From positions 1 through 26,848 of the forward strand of contig URVR01000002.1 of NCBI GenBank assembly GCA_900551355.1: 26,848 nucleotides of DNA, read 5' to 3'. The notes under the pieces were generated by a model that was not told the DNA's origin, searched no databases, and saw only the letters and a program-made list of their open reading frames with translations. The stretch's first letter is position 1, and each line of letters begins with the position of its first letter. This document shows positions 13,806 to 21,595 of this stretch, in pieces. The position numbers and the translations under genes were made by a program. Source of the DNA: an uncultured Eubacteriales bacterium. Lineage in GTDB: Bacteria; Bacillota; Clostridia; Oscillospirales; Oscillospiraceae.

Positions 13806-14582
13806 TTATTTGATCTCGATACGCTCCACACCGGTGCACAGACCGGTGTCGCCGTTCAACGTGAAAATGCAGCCCTGGGCGGAGCAGGGGCCGTCCGCCG
13901 CCTGATAGCGGCCGGGCAGGCCGCCCAGGAAGAACTCCATGGACTGCTCCGGCCGGATGCCCAGCACCGATTCGATGGGGCCGGTCATGCCCAGATCGGT
14001 GACATAGCCGGTGCCCTTGGGGAACACCCGCTGGTCGGCGGTGGGGACATGGGTGTGGGTGCCCCACAGGGCGGAGACGCGGCCATCCAGATAGTAGGCC
14101 ATGGCCAGCTTCTCGCTGGTGGCCTGCGCGTGAAATTCCACCAGTGTGAATGTGGGCTTGTCCGCCGTCTTCAGCAGACGGTCCGCCGTGGTGAAGGGGT
14201 TGTCGGCGTTAAAGTCCAGGTCGCAGCGGCCGATAAGCACCAGCACCGCCGCGGAGAACGCGCCGCAGTCATAGACCGCCCAGCCCCGCCCGGCGGCGCG
14301 GCCCGTAAAGTTAGCGGGGCGCAGGATATAGCGGTTTTCGTCCAGAAACGGAGCGATCTGGGGCTTGCCGAAGGTGTGGTTGCCCAGCGTGATGACATCC
14401 GCGCCGGCAGCCAGCAGATCCTCCGCCTGCGCCCGGGTCAGCCCGCTGCCGGAGATGTTCTCGCCGTTGACCACGGTGAAGGCGATGCTCCGCTCCCGCT
14501 TGAAGGCGCGCAGCTTCTTCTCCAGCAGCTCCAGCCCTGTCTCGCTGGCCACATCGCCCAGCGCCAAAATACGATAGTCCAT
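13806..14582 (-). CDS. ymdB: YmdB-family 2',3'-cyclic nucleotide phosphodiesterase
   Basis: This 258-aa metallophosphoesterase is of the YmdB (TIGR00282) family. Motifs are LGDV (Asp10), the VVNGENISGSG loop (Glu41, Asn42), ITLGNHTFGK and WGTHTHVPTAD, all expected metal ligands. In Bacillus subtilis YmdB acts on 2',3'-cAMP, binds RNase Y and influences biofilm and motility; its gene lies directly after rny. Here it lies one gene downstream of rny, with a lipoprotein amidase between. ATG 14582 follows AAGGGAG with 8 nt spacing. The longer reading frame upstream is a shadow of the amidase gene. Confidence 0.92.
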   Translation of the reverse strand: MDYRILALGDVASETGLELLEKKLRAFKRERSIAFTVVNGENISGSGLTRAQAEDLLAAGADVITLGNHTFGKPQIAPFLDENRYILRPANFTGRAAGRGWAVYDCGAFSAAVLVLIGRCDLDFNADNPFTTADRLLKTADKPTFTLVEFHAQATSEKLAMAYYLDGRVSALWGTHTHVPTADQRVFPKGTGYVTDLGMTGPIESVLGIRPEQSMEFFLGGLPGRYQAADGPCSAQGCIFTLNGDTGLCTGVERIEIK

Positions 14583-14601
14583 AAAATACACTCCCTTGAG
14601 G

Positions 14602-15861
14602 TCAGTCGTTCCAGCCCAGGATCTTGGTGAGCTGGCGGTTTGCGTAATAGTATGCGGAGGCCGGATAGTTCCGCAGATTGGCGGTGTTGGAGCACAGCAG
14701 GTAATCCACGGTCTGCCCCGCGTCATCGGTGAGGACGCCGCAGATGACGGTGGTGTGGTTCCGCGGCTCCTCCACGCCCATGGTGATGATGTCCCCCACC
14801 TCACCGGTGAAGTAGGGCGCGCCCACCACAGCCACCAGGCCGGAGCCGATATGACCGGCGGCCATGTCCAGGAAGCCGCCCACGTTGACCCACGGCAGCG
14901 TGACGTTGCTGCTGCCGAAGTAGTACCAGCCCGTCTCATAGCCGCCGGACACCGGTGGGATGCCGCCGGCGCTCACCACCTGGGAGCCGAAGTTCATGCA
15001 GTTGCCGCCCACGTCGTCGTAGGCTGTATAGCCGGGATTGCGCTTGGCGCTGTATGTCAGCATGTAGTCCAGCGCAGCGTCCCGGTCATAGTCGTGATCC
15101 CATGTGACCTCCGGCGTCCACGGCGTCCGGGGATCGTTCCGCCGCGCCTCGATGCAGGCCAGCAGCCGGGGCAGGTGGCGGTCGGTATCCGTGGCGGCGT
15201 CATAATCGGCGCTGTAGTAGGGGTTGTCGTCGGAGACGTGGGACGCGATGCGCCAGCGGTCGCCGCTGATGCGCTGGAGCCGGAAGGTGTGCTTCACGTT
15301 CCACTGCTCGGAGGGCAGCCCCTCCAGCCCGTCAAAGTAGAGCACGCTGCTCTCCAGCACCGTCAGCTCCGCCGTGTCGCCGTCGCCGGACAGCTCCGTG
15401 CAGCGCAGGGAATAGCTGTAGGAGCTGGCGTGCAGGTCGATGGGCGACTGCTGCCGGATGGCCGCCAGCGTGCGCCACACGGTGCGGTGGTAGTCGGACT
15501 GGGCGCGGTCCACAAACAGGTCAGTGCAGTCAATGGCCTGCAAATTGCAGACCGACTGGTAATAGCAGTCCATGAAGTCCAGCAGCAAAAGCTCCTGCCC
15601 GGTGGTCATGCCGCAGGCCGCCGCGCCGGAGATCCGCTCAAAGGCTGCGCTGACCGGCTCCGGCTCCCGTCCCCAGGCGGAGTGGTGCTGCCGCGTCCAG
15701 ACCGGCTCCGCAATAGCAGCCGCGGCAGTGTCGTCCGGCTCCGCCGCGGAGAGCTTCGGCTGTTCCTCCACCGTCTGGCTGTCATCTCCCGTGACCGTCA
15801 TGCAGCCGGTCATGGACAGCGCCATGGCCAGCAGAAGTATGTAAAGTGCCATGCGTTTCAT
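14602..15861 (-). CDS. Lipoprotein with C-terminal cysteine amidase domain (Amidase_6)
   Basis: The 419-aa protein has a signal peptide with lipobox MTGC (Cys20), an acidic linker, a middle domain (about 60-240) of unknown fold, and a C-terminal putative amidase domain (about 265-419). The domain shows YDDVGGNCMNFGSQVVSAGG (likely catalytic Cys) and the GDIITMG...NHTTVICG segment (likely catalytic His). The pattern matches the Amidase_6/CHAP-like cysteine hydrolase group, so an extracellular peptidoglycan amidase or peptidase is likely. ATG 15861 follows AAAGGGGGCG; it opens the operon leading to ymdB, ybaK, sbcD-like and asparaginase. Its promoter overlaps the rny terminator. Confidence 0.85.
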   Translation of the reverse strand: MKRMALYILLLAMALSMTGCMTVTGDDSQTVEEQPKLSAAEPDDTAAAAIAEPVWTRQHHSAWGREPEPVSAAFERISGAAACGMTTGQELLLLDFMDCYYQSVCNLQAIDCTDLFVDRAQSDYHRTVWRTLAAIRQQSPIDLHASSYSYSLRCTELSGDGDTAELTVLESSVLYFDGLEGLPSEQWNVKHTFRLQRISGDRWRIASHVSDDNPYYSADYDAATDTDRHLPRLLACIEARRNDPRTPWTPEVTWDHDYDRDAALDYMLTYSAKRNPGYTAYDDVGGNCMNFGSQVVSAGGIPPVSGGYETGWYYFGSSNVTLPWVNVGGFLDMAAGHIGSGLVAVVGAPYFTGEVGDIITMGVEEPRNHTTVICGVLTDDAGQTVDYLLCSNTANLRNYPASAYYYANRQLTKILGWND

Positions 15862-15887
15862 GTGTTCGCCCCCTTTCATTCAGGGAC

Positions 15888-15916
15888 ATTATAGCAAAAG
15901 AAGCTCCGGAGTGCAA
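15888..15916 (-). promoter_or_regulatory. Sigma-A promoter overlapping the rny terminator
   Basis: TTGCAC (15916-15911), 17 nt and TATAAT (15893-15888) lie 26 nt before the amidase start. The -35 box covers the loop and the start of the 3' arm of the terminator stem. Confidence 0.75.
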
Positions 15917-15931
15917 CGCACTCCGGAGCTT
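15901..15931 (-). terminator. Rho-independent terminator of rny
   Basis: Perfect 14-bp arms AAGCTCCGGAGTGC and GCACTCCGGAGCTT pair around a 3-nt loop, followed on the minus strand by CTTTT. It begins 10 nt past the rny stop. Confidence 0.92.
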
Positions 15932-15941
15932 GTGGGGGTCT

Positions 15942-17492
15942 TTATTTTGCGTATTCCACGACCTTCGTCTCCCGCAGGACGTGGACCTTGATCTGGCCGG
16001 GGTACTCCAGCTCGTTTTCGATGCGCTTGGCCAGCTCGCGGGCCAGAATGACCATCTCATCCTCGGACACCTGCTCGGGCTTGACCATGACGCGGACCTC
16101 GCGGCCCGCCTGAATGGCGTAGCTCTTCTCCACGCCGGGATAGGTGCCGGTGATCTCCTCCAGCTTCTCCAGACGCTTGATGTAGTTCTCCAGATTCTCG
16201 CGGCGTGCGCCGGGGCGCGCAGCGGAGATGGCATCGGCCGCCTGCACCAGGCAGGCCACCAGCGTCTTGCACTCCACATCGCCGTGGTGTGCCTGGATGG
16301 CGTGGATGATATCCTCTTTCTCCCGGTATTTGCGGGCGTACTCCACGCCCAGCGCCACATGGGTACCCTCGAACTCATGGTCAAGGGCCTTGCCGATGTC
16401 GTGGAGCAGACCGGCGCGCTTGGCAGCCTGTACGTCGGCGCCCAGCTCCGCGGCCATCATGCCGGCAATGTGGCTGACCTCGATGGAGTGCTGCAGCACG
16501 TTCTGGCCGTAGCTGGTACGGTAATGCAGACGGCCCAGCAGCTTCTGCAGCTCGGGATGCAGGCTGCGGACGCCGGTTTCCAGCACGGCGCGCTCGCCCT
16601 CGGCGCGGATGACGCCGTCCACCTCGCGGCGGGCCTTCTCCACCATCTCCTCAATGTGGGTGGGGTGGATGCGGCCGTCGGCGATGAGCTTCTCCAACGC
16701 CAGACGGGCCACCTCGCGGCGGACCGGCTCGAAGCAGGAAACGGTGATGGCCTCGGGGGTATCGTCGATGATCAGGTCGGCGCCGGTCAGGGTCTCCAGC
16801 GTCCGGATGTTGCGGCCCTCGCGGCCGATGATGCGGCCCTTCATCTCGTCATTGGGCAGGGGCACCACACTGACGGTGATCTCGGCCACATGGTCGGCGG
16901 CGCACCGCTGGATGGCGGTGGCCACGATCTCCCGGGCGCGCTGGTCGGCCTCGTCCTTGGCGCGGGCCTCGATCTCCTTGATCTTCAGCGCCGTCTCATG
17001 GGTGACCTCGGACTCCACCTGTGCGATCAGGTAGTCCTTGGCCTGCTCCGCCGTGAAGCCGGAGATGCGCTCCAGCATTTCGGTCTGGCTGCGCTTGATG
17101 AGCTTGATCTCCTCCTGCTCCTTATCGGCGGCGGCGTGCTTCTGAGCCAGCGCCTCCTCTTTCTTTTCGATCATCTCGGTCTTGTGATCGAGATTTTCCT
17201 CTTTCTGCTGCAAACGGCGCTCCTGCTTCTGCTGCTCGGCGCGGCGTTCTTTCACTTCCCTCTCGTATTCGCTGCGGTTTTTCAAAATCTCTTCTTTTGC
17301 TTCGAGAAGCGCTTCCCGCTTTTTATTCTCAGAGCTTTTAATTGCCTCGTTGATGATGCGCGTGGCTTCTTCCTCCGCGCTGGAGATTTCTTTTTCCACT
17401 ACGCCCTTGCGGTAGCGAATGCCGAGGAGGAAAAAGACCACCGCCGCCACAGCGAACGCGGCTGCTGCCACGATCCAACCTGTTGCGGTCAC
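15942..17492 (-). CDS. rny: Ribonuclease Y
   Basis: This 516-aa membrane-anchored endoribonuclease initiates mRNA decay in Firmicutes. Domains in order: an N-terminal membrane helix (about 5-27, ending IRYRKG); a long charged coiled coil (about 30-190, rich in Glu/Lys/Gln); a KH RNA-binding domain (GRIIGREGRNIRTLETLTGADLIIDDTPEAI); and an HD phosphohydrolase domain with LLHDIGKALDHE as the metal site. The length matches the family (about 520). The start is GTG 17492 with AGGAGG 8 nt upstream. It is monocistronic: its own promoter (17597-17625), a ~100-nt leader and a strong terminator (15901-15931). Confidence 0.97.
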   Translation of the reverse strand: MTATGWIVAAAAFAVAAVVFFLLGIRYRKGVVEKEISSAEEEATRIINEAIKSSENKKREALLEAKEEILKNRSEYEREVKERRAEQQKQERRLQQKEENLDHKTEMIEKKEEALAQKHAAADKEQEEIKLIKRSQTEMLERISGFTAEQAKDYLIAQVESEVTHETALKIKEIEARAKDEADQRAREIVATAIQRCAADHVAEITVSVVPLPNDEMKGRIIGREGRNIRTLETLTGADLIIDDTPEAITVSCFEPVRREVARLALEKLIADGRIHPTHIEEMVEKARREVDGVIRAEGERAVLETGVRSLHPELQKLLGRLHYRTSYGQNVLQHSIEVSHIAGMMAAELGADVQAAKRAGLLHDIGKALDHEFEGTHVALGVEYARKYREKEDIIHAIQAHHGDVECKTLVACLVQAADAISAARPGARRENLENYIKRLEKLEEITGTYPGVEKSYAIQAGREVRVMVKPEQVSEDEMVILARELAKRIENELEYPGQIKVHVLRETKVVEYAK

Positions 17493-17530
17493 TGTTCATT
17501 CCTCCTATGTTGTGATGGTTTGTATGGGGC

Positions 17531-17545
17531 GGCACAAGATGTGCC
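17531..17545 (-). promoter_or_regulatory. Small hairpin in the rny 5' leader
   Basis: GGCACA-AGA-TGTGCC is a perfect 6-bp stem with a 3-nt loop. It lies about 40 nt before the rny start codon, within the roughly 100-nt untranslated leader. A role in stability or autoregulation of rny mRNA is possible but not shown. Confidence 0.4.
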
Positions 17546-17596
17546 TTAGAAAATAACCGAAAGGGACCCCTGTCCTCCCGATGATAATCCTATATA

Positions 17597-17625
17597 ATAT
17601 TAAACATATTATAGTCAACTGTCAA
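17597..17625 (-). promoter_or_regulatory. Sigma-A promoter for rny
   Basis: TTGACA (17625-17620), 17 nt and TAATAT (17602-17597) lie in an AT-rich island within GC-rich DNA. A second overlapping set (TTGACT with TATATA) is possible. Transcription would start about 95-100 nt before the rny GTG. Confidence 0.7.
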
Positions 17626-17632
17626 GGGCAAA

Positions 17633-17669
17633 CGGGAAAAATGCCCTGTGTTTTTTGGGCAGATTCCCG
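17633..17669 (-). terminator. Hairpin after cell-wall amidase gene
   Basis: CGGGAA...TGCCC (17633-17646) pairs with GGGCA...TTCCCG (17657-17669), with an internal mismatch of 2-3 nt. It begins about 20 nt past the amidase stop on the minus strand. The U tract is weak, so it may be a partial terminator. Confidence 0.5.
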
Positions 17670-17690
17670 GTTTTGTCAGTCAAAAGCCGT

Positions 17691-18431
17691 CTATTGGATG
17701 TAGGCCGCGGCGGCATAGCCCAGATGGCCCTGGTGCCCTACGCTGTACCATTCCCCGGTGCGGCCGTAGACCGTCACCGCCGTGCCGGAGGGCAGCTGGG
17801 CGATGACCCGGCCCGATGTGGACGGGTAGTCCCGCAGGTTCAGGTTCCCGGACTGGGTGCGCACCGTACCGCGCCACGGCGTGATGGGCGTGATGAACGG
17901 CAGGCCGAAATACTCCGTCAGGGACAGTGCCAGATTGGCGGCAATGGCCTCGATGTTGTTCTGCACCCAGCGGGCGTCGGCGTAGTTGTCGTGATACCCC
18001 AGCTCCAGCAGCACGGCGGGCATCCGGGGCTGGCGCACCTCCCCCAGTGCGGTGGTGGCGCGGGTGTAGACCTTTTCCGGCAGCGGGTAGATGGTCTTCA
18101 GGTTCCGCACGAAGATATCGGCGGCATGCTGGCCGTTGGCGCTGCCGGGGTAGTAGAAGGCGATGACTCCCCGGACGGTGCCCTCCCGGCTGCCGTCAGT
18201 GCTGGCGTTGGAGTGGAGTGCCAGATAGAAGTCATAGTTCCCGGCGTTGCCCCGCCGGATGGAGCTGGCAGCCGTCATCTCCGGCGTGTTGCGCCCGAAG
18301 CGGATGGTGTTGGCGGTGAGATACGGCTCCATGGCGTCGGCGATGAGGTTCATGAAATACTCCTCACTGCCCGCGCCGGTGATATACGGATTGTATTCCT
18401 GCGTGCTGGGACTTAGAAACACACTTGGCAT
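17691..18431 (-). CDS. N-acetylmuramoyl-L-alanine amidase with C-terminal SH3 domain
   Basis: The 246-aa protein has an Amidase_3 catalytic domain (about 1-170): FLSPSTQEYNPYITGAGSEEYFMNLIADAMEPYL, the zinc-ligand region FYLALHSNAS and the general-base region AVLLELGYHDN. A bacterial SH3 domain follows (about 180-246): GNLNLRDYPSTSGRVIAQLPSGTAVTVYGRTGEWYSVGHQGHLGYAAAAYI. It should cleave the amide between N-acetylmuramic acid and the peptide stem. There is no signal peptide, as in some mother-cell-lysis or spore-associated amidases, so a sporulation role is a guess. ATG 18431 has AAAGGGG 7 nt upstream; ATG 18437 is nearly as good, and the frame to 18533 is rejected for lack of a site. Confidence 0.88.
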   Translation of the reverse strand: MPSVFLSPSTQEYNPYITGAGSEEYFMNLIADAMEPYLTANTIRFGRNTPEMTAASSIRRGNAGNYDFYLALHSNASTDGSREGTVRGVIAFYYPGSANGQHAADIFVRNLKTIYPLPEKVYTRATTALGEVRQPRMPAVLLELGYHDNYADARWVQNNIEAIAANLALSLTEYFGLPFITPITPWRGTVRTQSGNLNLRDYPSTSGRVIAQLPSGTAVTVYGRTGEWYSVGHQGHLGYAAAAYIQ

Positions 18432-18460
18432 GGTCATTCCCCTTTCATAGAATGTCATCA

Positions 18461-18500
18461 CCATATTTATATGGAAAACGGCGGAAAGATGTGTTATCAT
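18461..18500 (+). promoter_or_regulatory. Divergent region: palindrome and weak plus-strand promoter
   Basis: A perfect palindrome CCATAT-TT-ATATGG (18461-18474) lies between the divergent amidase and methyltransferase genes. A candidate plus-strand promoter is TGGAAA (18472-18477), 17 nt, TATCAT (18495-18500). No clear promoter was found for the amidase. Confidence 0.4.
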
Positions 18501-18531
18501 GTTGCCCACGAAATGAAAGGCGGTATGTACC

Positions 18532-19761
18532 ATGAAAGCAGCACGTCCCTATCCCAAGATCATCATTACCCCCAAGGGGGAGGCCGCGCTGACCGGCGGA
18601 CACCCGTGGGTCTACGAGGGTGAGGTCACCGCCGTGGACGGCGCGGCGGAGGACGGCGGACTGGTGGACGTGGTGAGCCGCCGGGGCAGCTGGCTGGGCT
18701 GCGGGTTCTACAACAGCCGCTCCAAGATCCGGGTACGGCTGGTGAGCCGCAACGCCAACGACGACTTCTCCGACATCTTCTGGGAGCGGCGCATCCGCTA
18801 CGCCTGGGAGTACCGCAAGACGGTGATGGGCGAGACGGACAGCCGCTGCTGCCGCGTGATCTTCGGGGAGGCCGATCTGTTCCCCGGTCTGACGGTGGAC
18901 CGGTTTGAGAGCGTGCTGGTGACCCAGACGCTGAGTCTGGGCATGGAGCGCATCAAGCCTCGCCTGTTCCCCCTGCTGGCCAAGGTGCTGCGGGAGGATG
19001 GGCAGGATATCCGGGGTATCTATGAGCGCAACGACGTGGCCATCCGCGAGCTGGAGGGCATGGCACAGGGCAAGGGCTGGTATCCCCTGCCCGGCGAGAC
19101 GCCGCCGGCGCAGACAACGGTGGACATCGTGGAAAACGGCATCCGCTACACCGTGGATTTTGAGAACGGGCAGAAGACCGGCTTCTTTCTGGATCAGAAG
19201 TACAACCGGCTGGCGGTGTCCCGGCTGGCGAAGGGCCGGACGGTGCTGGACTGCTTCACCCATACTGGCTCCTTCGCCCTCAACGCCGCGCGGGGCGGCG
19301 CGGCCCATGTCACCGCCGTGGACGTATCGGAGTTCGCGGTACAGTGTGCGGTGGAGAACGCCCGCCGCAACGGGCTGGACGGCGTTATGGACTGCATGGC
19401 CGCCAATGTATTCGACCTGCTGCCCCAGCTGGAAAAGCAGCCGCGAAAATACGATTTCATCATCCTCGACCCGCCTGCCTTTACCAAGAGCCGCAAAACC
19501 GTGGCCAGCGCCATGACCGGCTACAAGGAGATCAACTACCGCGCCATGAAGCTGCTGCCCCGGGGCGGCTATCTGGCCACCTGCTCGTGCAGCCACTTCG
19601 CCACGGAGGAGCTGTTCATCAAGATGCTGCGCAGCGCCGCCCGGGACGCGGGGGTACAGCTGCGGCAGATCGAGGCGCGGCAGCAGTGCGCCGACCACCC
19701 TATTCTCTGGGGCGTGGAGGAGACGAATTACCTGAAATTCTTTATCTTCCAGGTGGTATAG
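18532..19761 (+). CDS. RlmI-like class I rRNA (cytosine-C5) methyltransferase
   Basis: The 409-aa enzyme has an N-terminal PUA-type RNA-binding domain (about 8-80: IIITPKGEAALTGGHPWVYEGEV ... GFYNSRSKIRVRLVS) and a Rossmann SAM-binding domain. Motif I is VLDCFTHTGSFALNAARGGAAHVTAVDVS (about 237-265), motif IV FIILDPPAF, and the likely catalytic cysteines lie in TCSCSH. This matches the RlmI/YwbD family that makes m5C in 23S rRNA; the exact position modified is not determinable here. ATG 18532 follows AAAGGCGG with 8 nt spacing. It is a single-gene unit closed by the bidirectional terminator at 19768-19793. Confidence 0.9.
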   Translation: MKAARPYPKIIITPKGEAALTGGHPWVYEGEVTAVDGAAEDGGLVDVVSRRGSWLGCGFYNSRSKIRVRLVSRNANDDFSDIFWERRIRYAWEYRKTVMGETDSRCCRVIFGEADLFPGLTVDRFESVLVTQTLSLGMERIKPRLFPLLAKVLREDGQDIRGIYERNDVAIRELEGMAQGKGWYPLPGETPPAQTTVDIVENGIRYTVDFENGQKTGFFLDQKYNRLAVSRLAKGRTVLDCFTHTGSFALNAARGGAAHVTAVDVSEFAVQCAVENARRNGLDGVMDCMAANVFDLLPQLEKQPRKYDFIILDPPAFTKSRKTVASAMTGYKEINYRAMKLLPRGGYLATCSCSHFATEELFIKMLRSAARDAGVQLRQIEARQQCADHPILWGVEETNYLKFFIFQVV

Positions 19762-19767
19762 CATGAA

Positions 19768-19793
19768 AAAAGGGCGCCGAATGGCGCCCTTTT
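19768..19793. terminator. Bidirectional terminator between methyltransferase and LysR genes
   Basis: AAAAGGGCGCC and GGCGCCCTTTT are perfect arms with loop GAAT, flanked by A and T runs, so it works for both converging genes. Confidence 0.92.
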
Positions 19794-19802
19794 CGTTTGT
19801 CG

Positions 19803-20729
19803 TTACACGCGCTCGCCGATCTCGGCAAGGCTGTGGGTCAGGATGTCCACGAACTTCTCCCCCGTCTCCGTCAGCGGAACGGAGCGCAGCTTGATATACC
19901 CCAGGCGCATGTCGTGCACCGGCCCGGTCAGCGGCAGCGTTACCAGCCGGTCGTCGCCGTAGCCCTCGGGCATGACGCCGCTGCCGGTGGAGACGCAGTT
20001 GGTGTGTGCCATGACGTTGTAGGCCGTGGCCCGGTCGCTGACGCAGACCACCCGGTCAAACTGGGCGCCGGTGCCCACCACCGCCTCCTCCGCGTACTGA
20101 TAGTTGCTGTCGGACTGGGTGAACACCACATAGGGGTAGGCGTACAGCTGCTCCAGCCGCACCGACGGCTCCGACGCCAGCGGGTGGCCCCGGCGCATGA
20201 ACACCCGGGGGCGCAGCTTCGCCAGCTGGCAGAATTCCAGATCCTTTTCCTGCAAAATACGGCCAATGAAGTGCTCCGTCATGTCGGAGACGAAGATAAT
20301 GCCCAGCGCGCTCTGGCGGCGGAACACCTCGTCGATGACGGCGGCCATCTCCATCTCCTTGAAGCTCACCTGTATGCGCGGCTCCTCCAGCAGGTGCAGG
20401 TACTCCACGAACGCCTTGGCGCAGAAGGGATAGCGCTGGGATGCCACGGACAGCGTGACCCGGTTCTCCGCCCGGCGCTCGCTGTAATACCGGGCGATGC
20501 GGCCGCTGCGCTCCACGATGGGCGCGATCTGAGCCACCAGCTCCCGGCCCTCCTCCGTCAGCACCACGCCCCGGTTGCTGCGGCGGAAAATGGTGATGCC
20601 CAGCTCCTTCTCCACCTCCAGAATGGCGGTGGACAGCGCCGACTGGGACACGAACAGGTCCTGGGCCGCCCGGTTCATGGAGCCGCAGCGGTCCACCTCC
20701 AGGATATAGCGCATCTGCAAAAGCGTCAT
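19803..20729 (-). CDS. LysR-family transcriptional regulator
   Basis: The 308-aa regulator has an N-terminal winged helix-turn-helix (1-60: MTLLQMRYILEVDRCGSMNRAAQDLFVSQSALSTAILEVEKELGITIFRRSNRGVVLTEEG) and a C-terminal substrate-binding domain (about 90-300). The length is typical. ATG 20729 sits after AAAGGGGGGAG; the frame up to 20825 runs over its own promoter and is rejected. It is divergent from the lipoprotein gene at 20901, the usual arrangement for a LysR protein and a target, but the effector cannot be predicted. Its own promoter is at 20751-20779. Confidence 0.93.
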   Translation of the reverse strand: MTLLQMRYILEVDRCGSMNRAAQDLFVSQSALSTAILEVEKELGITIFRRSNRGVVLTEEGRELVAQIAPIVERSGRIARYYSERRAENRVTLSVASQRYPFCAKAFVEYLHLLEEPRIQVSFKEMEMAAVIDEVFRRQSALGIIFVSDMTEHFIGRILQEKDLEFCQLAKLRPRVFMRRGHPLASEPSVRLEQLYAYPYVVFTQSDSNYQYAEEAVVGTGAQFDRVVCVSDRATAYNVMAHTNCVSTGSGVMPEGYGDDRLVTLPLTGPVHDMRLGYIKLRSVPLTETGEKFVDILTHSLAEIGERV

Positions 20730-20750
20730 CTCTCTCCCCCCTTTCCTACC

Positions 20751-20779
20751 AGCATACAGGATAGCGCGGCGTTTTGCAA
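20751..20779 (-). promoter_or_regulatory. Sigma-A promoter for LysR gene
   Basis: TTGCAA (20779-20774), 17 nt and TATGCT (20756-20751) lie about 20 nt before the LysR start. It is weaker than the divergent promoter at 20819, with which it shares a ~170-bp regulatory region. Confidence 0.55.
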
Positions 20780-20818
20780 GAAAAACCCCCGCTTCAACGG
20801 AGGATCTGCCTGTTTCGA

Positions 20819-20847
20819 TTGACACCGCCCGCCGTTTCGGCTATAAT
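20819..20847 (+). promoter_or_regulatory. Perfect sigma-A promoter for lipoprotein gene
   Basis: TTGACA (20819-20824), 17 nt and TATAAT (20842-20847) match consensus at all 12 positions and lie about 55 nt before the lipoprotein start. Confidence 0.85.
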
Positions 20848-20900
20848 GCCCCCGGCGGCCGGGCCGCGCAGTATCATCCATCGGGAAAGGAAAACCAATC

Positions 20901-21542
20901 ATGAAAAAGATCACCGCATTTCTGCTGACGCTGGTCATGGCTCTGAGCCTCACCGCCTGCGGCAGCAGCGAAAGCAAGCAGTTGGTGGGCACATGGCAGT
21001 GCGTGGTGGACATCACGGCGCAGATGGACACGGAGATGAGCGATGCGCTGGACTCCGAGTACGCCTCCGAGGTGCCTATGCAGATGTACCTCAGCGCCGT
21101 GTTCAATGACGACGGCACCTTCACCATGAGCATGGACGCCGAGGCCACCGCCGCTTCCTTCACCGCGTACATCCAGGCGCTGAAGCCCGTCATCGTGGAG
21201 CTGAGCTATCAGGAGGCCGAGAAGCAGGGCATGTCCCGGGAGGAGTATGACAAGGCGCTGGCCGAAAGCGACCTCACCGTGGACGGTCTGGTGGACAGCG
21301 TCCTCTCCGCCTTTGATGTCAGCGCCCTGCTGGGCGATGTCGGCAGCGATGTCACCGCCGGCAGCTACAAGGCGGAGAAGGGCCGGCTGTATCTCAGCGA
21401 GAGCGGCAGCGGCTTCAAGGCCGAGGAATCCGTGGGCTACAGCCTCAGCGGCAGCACCATGATGTGGAACGACGACAACGCCCTGCTGACGAAGCTGGAG
21501 GACATGGGCATCTCCTCCTCGCTGGAGTGGACCAAACAGTAA
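20901..21542 (+). CDS. Small lipoprotein of unknown function
   Basis: The 213-aa lipoprotein has a clear signal peptide (MKKITAFLLTLVMALSLTAC, lipobox Cys20). The mature part begins LVGTWQCVVDITAQM and contains FNDDGTFTMSMDAEAT and, near the end, YSLSGSTMMWNDDNALLTKLEDMG. The GTW...F..DGTF...Y....G..L pattern recalls lipocalin-like lipoproteins (DUF5640-type) frequent in gut Firmicutes, where a beta-barrel surrounds a helical insert; this is a resemblance, not a firm match. It has its own strong promoter and a strong terminator, so it is monocistronic, and it is divergent from the LysR gene, a possible regulator. Confidence 0.85.
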   Translation: MKKITAFLLTLVMALSLTACGSSESKQLVGTWQCVVDITAQMDTEMSDALDSEYASEVPMQMYLSAVFNDDGTFTMSMDAEATAASFTAYIQALKPVIVELSYQEAEKQGMSREEYDKALAESDLTVDGLVDSVLSAFDVSALLGDVGSDVTAGSYKAEKGRLYLSESGSGFKAEESVGYSLSGSTMMWNDDNALLTKLEDMGISSSLEWTKQ

Positions 21543-21550
21543 AAGAGCGC

Positions 21551-21584
21551 AAAAAAAGAACAGCCCTGGGGCTGTTCTTTTTTT
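21551..21584. terminator. Strong bidirectional terminator
   Basis: AAAAAAAGAACAGCC and GGCTGTTCTTTTTTT pair around a 4-nt loop between the convergent lipoprotein and zinc-ribbon genes. A and T runs serve both strands. Confidence 0.95.
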
Positions 21585-21595
21585 ACGCTTCCTGC

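Noticed and set aside
15846..17549. 567-aa plus-strand open frame opposite RNase Y
   Set aside because: It is a Leu/His-rich mirror of rny coiled-coil codons with no ribosome site or family resemblance.
18445..19764. 439-aa minus-strand ORF antisense to the RlmI-like gene
   Set aside because: No ribosome site or domain; the plus strand holds an intact methyltransferase with PUA and SAM motifs.
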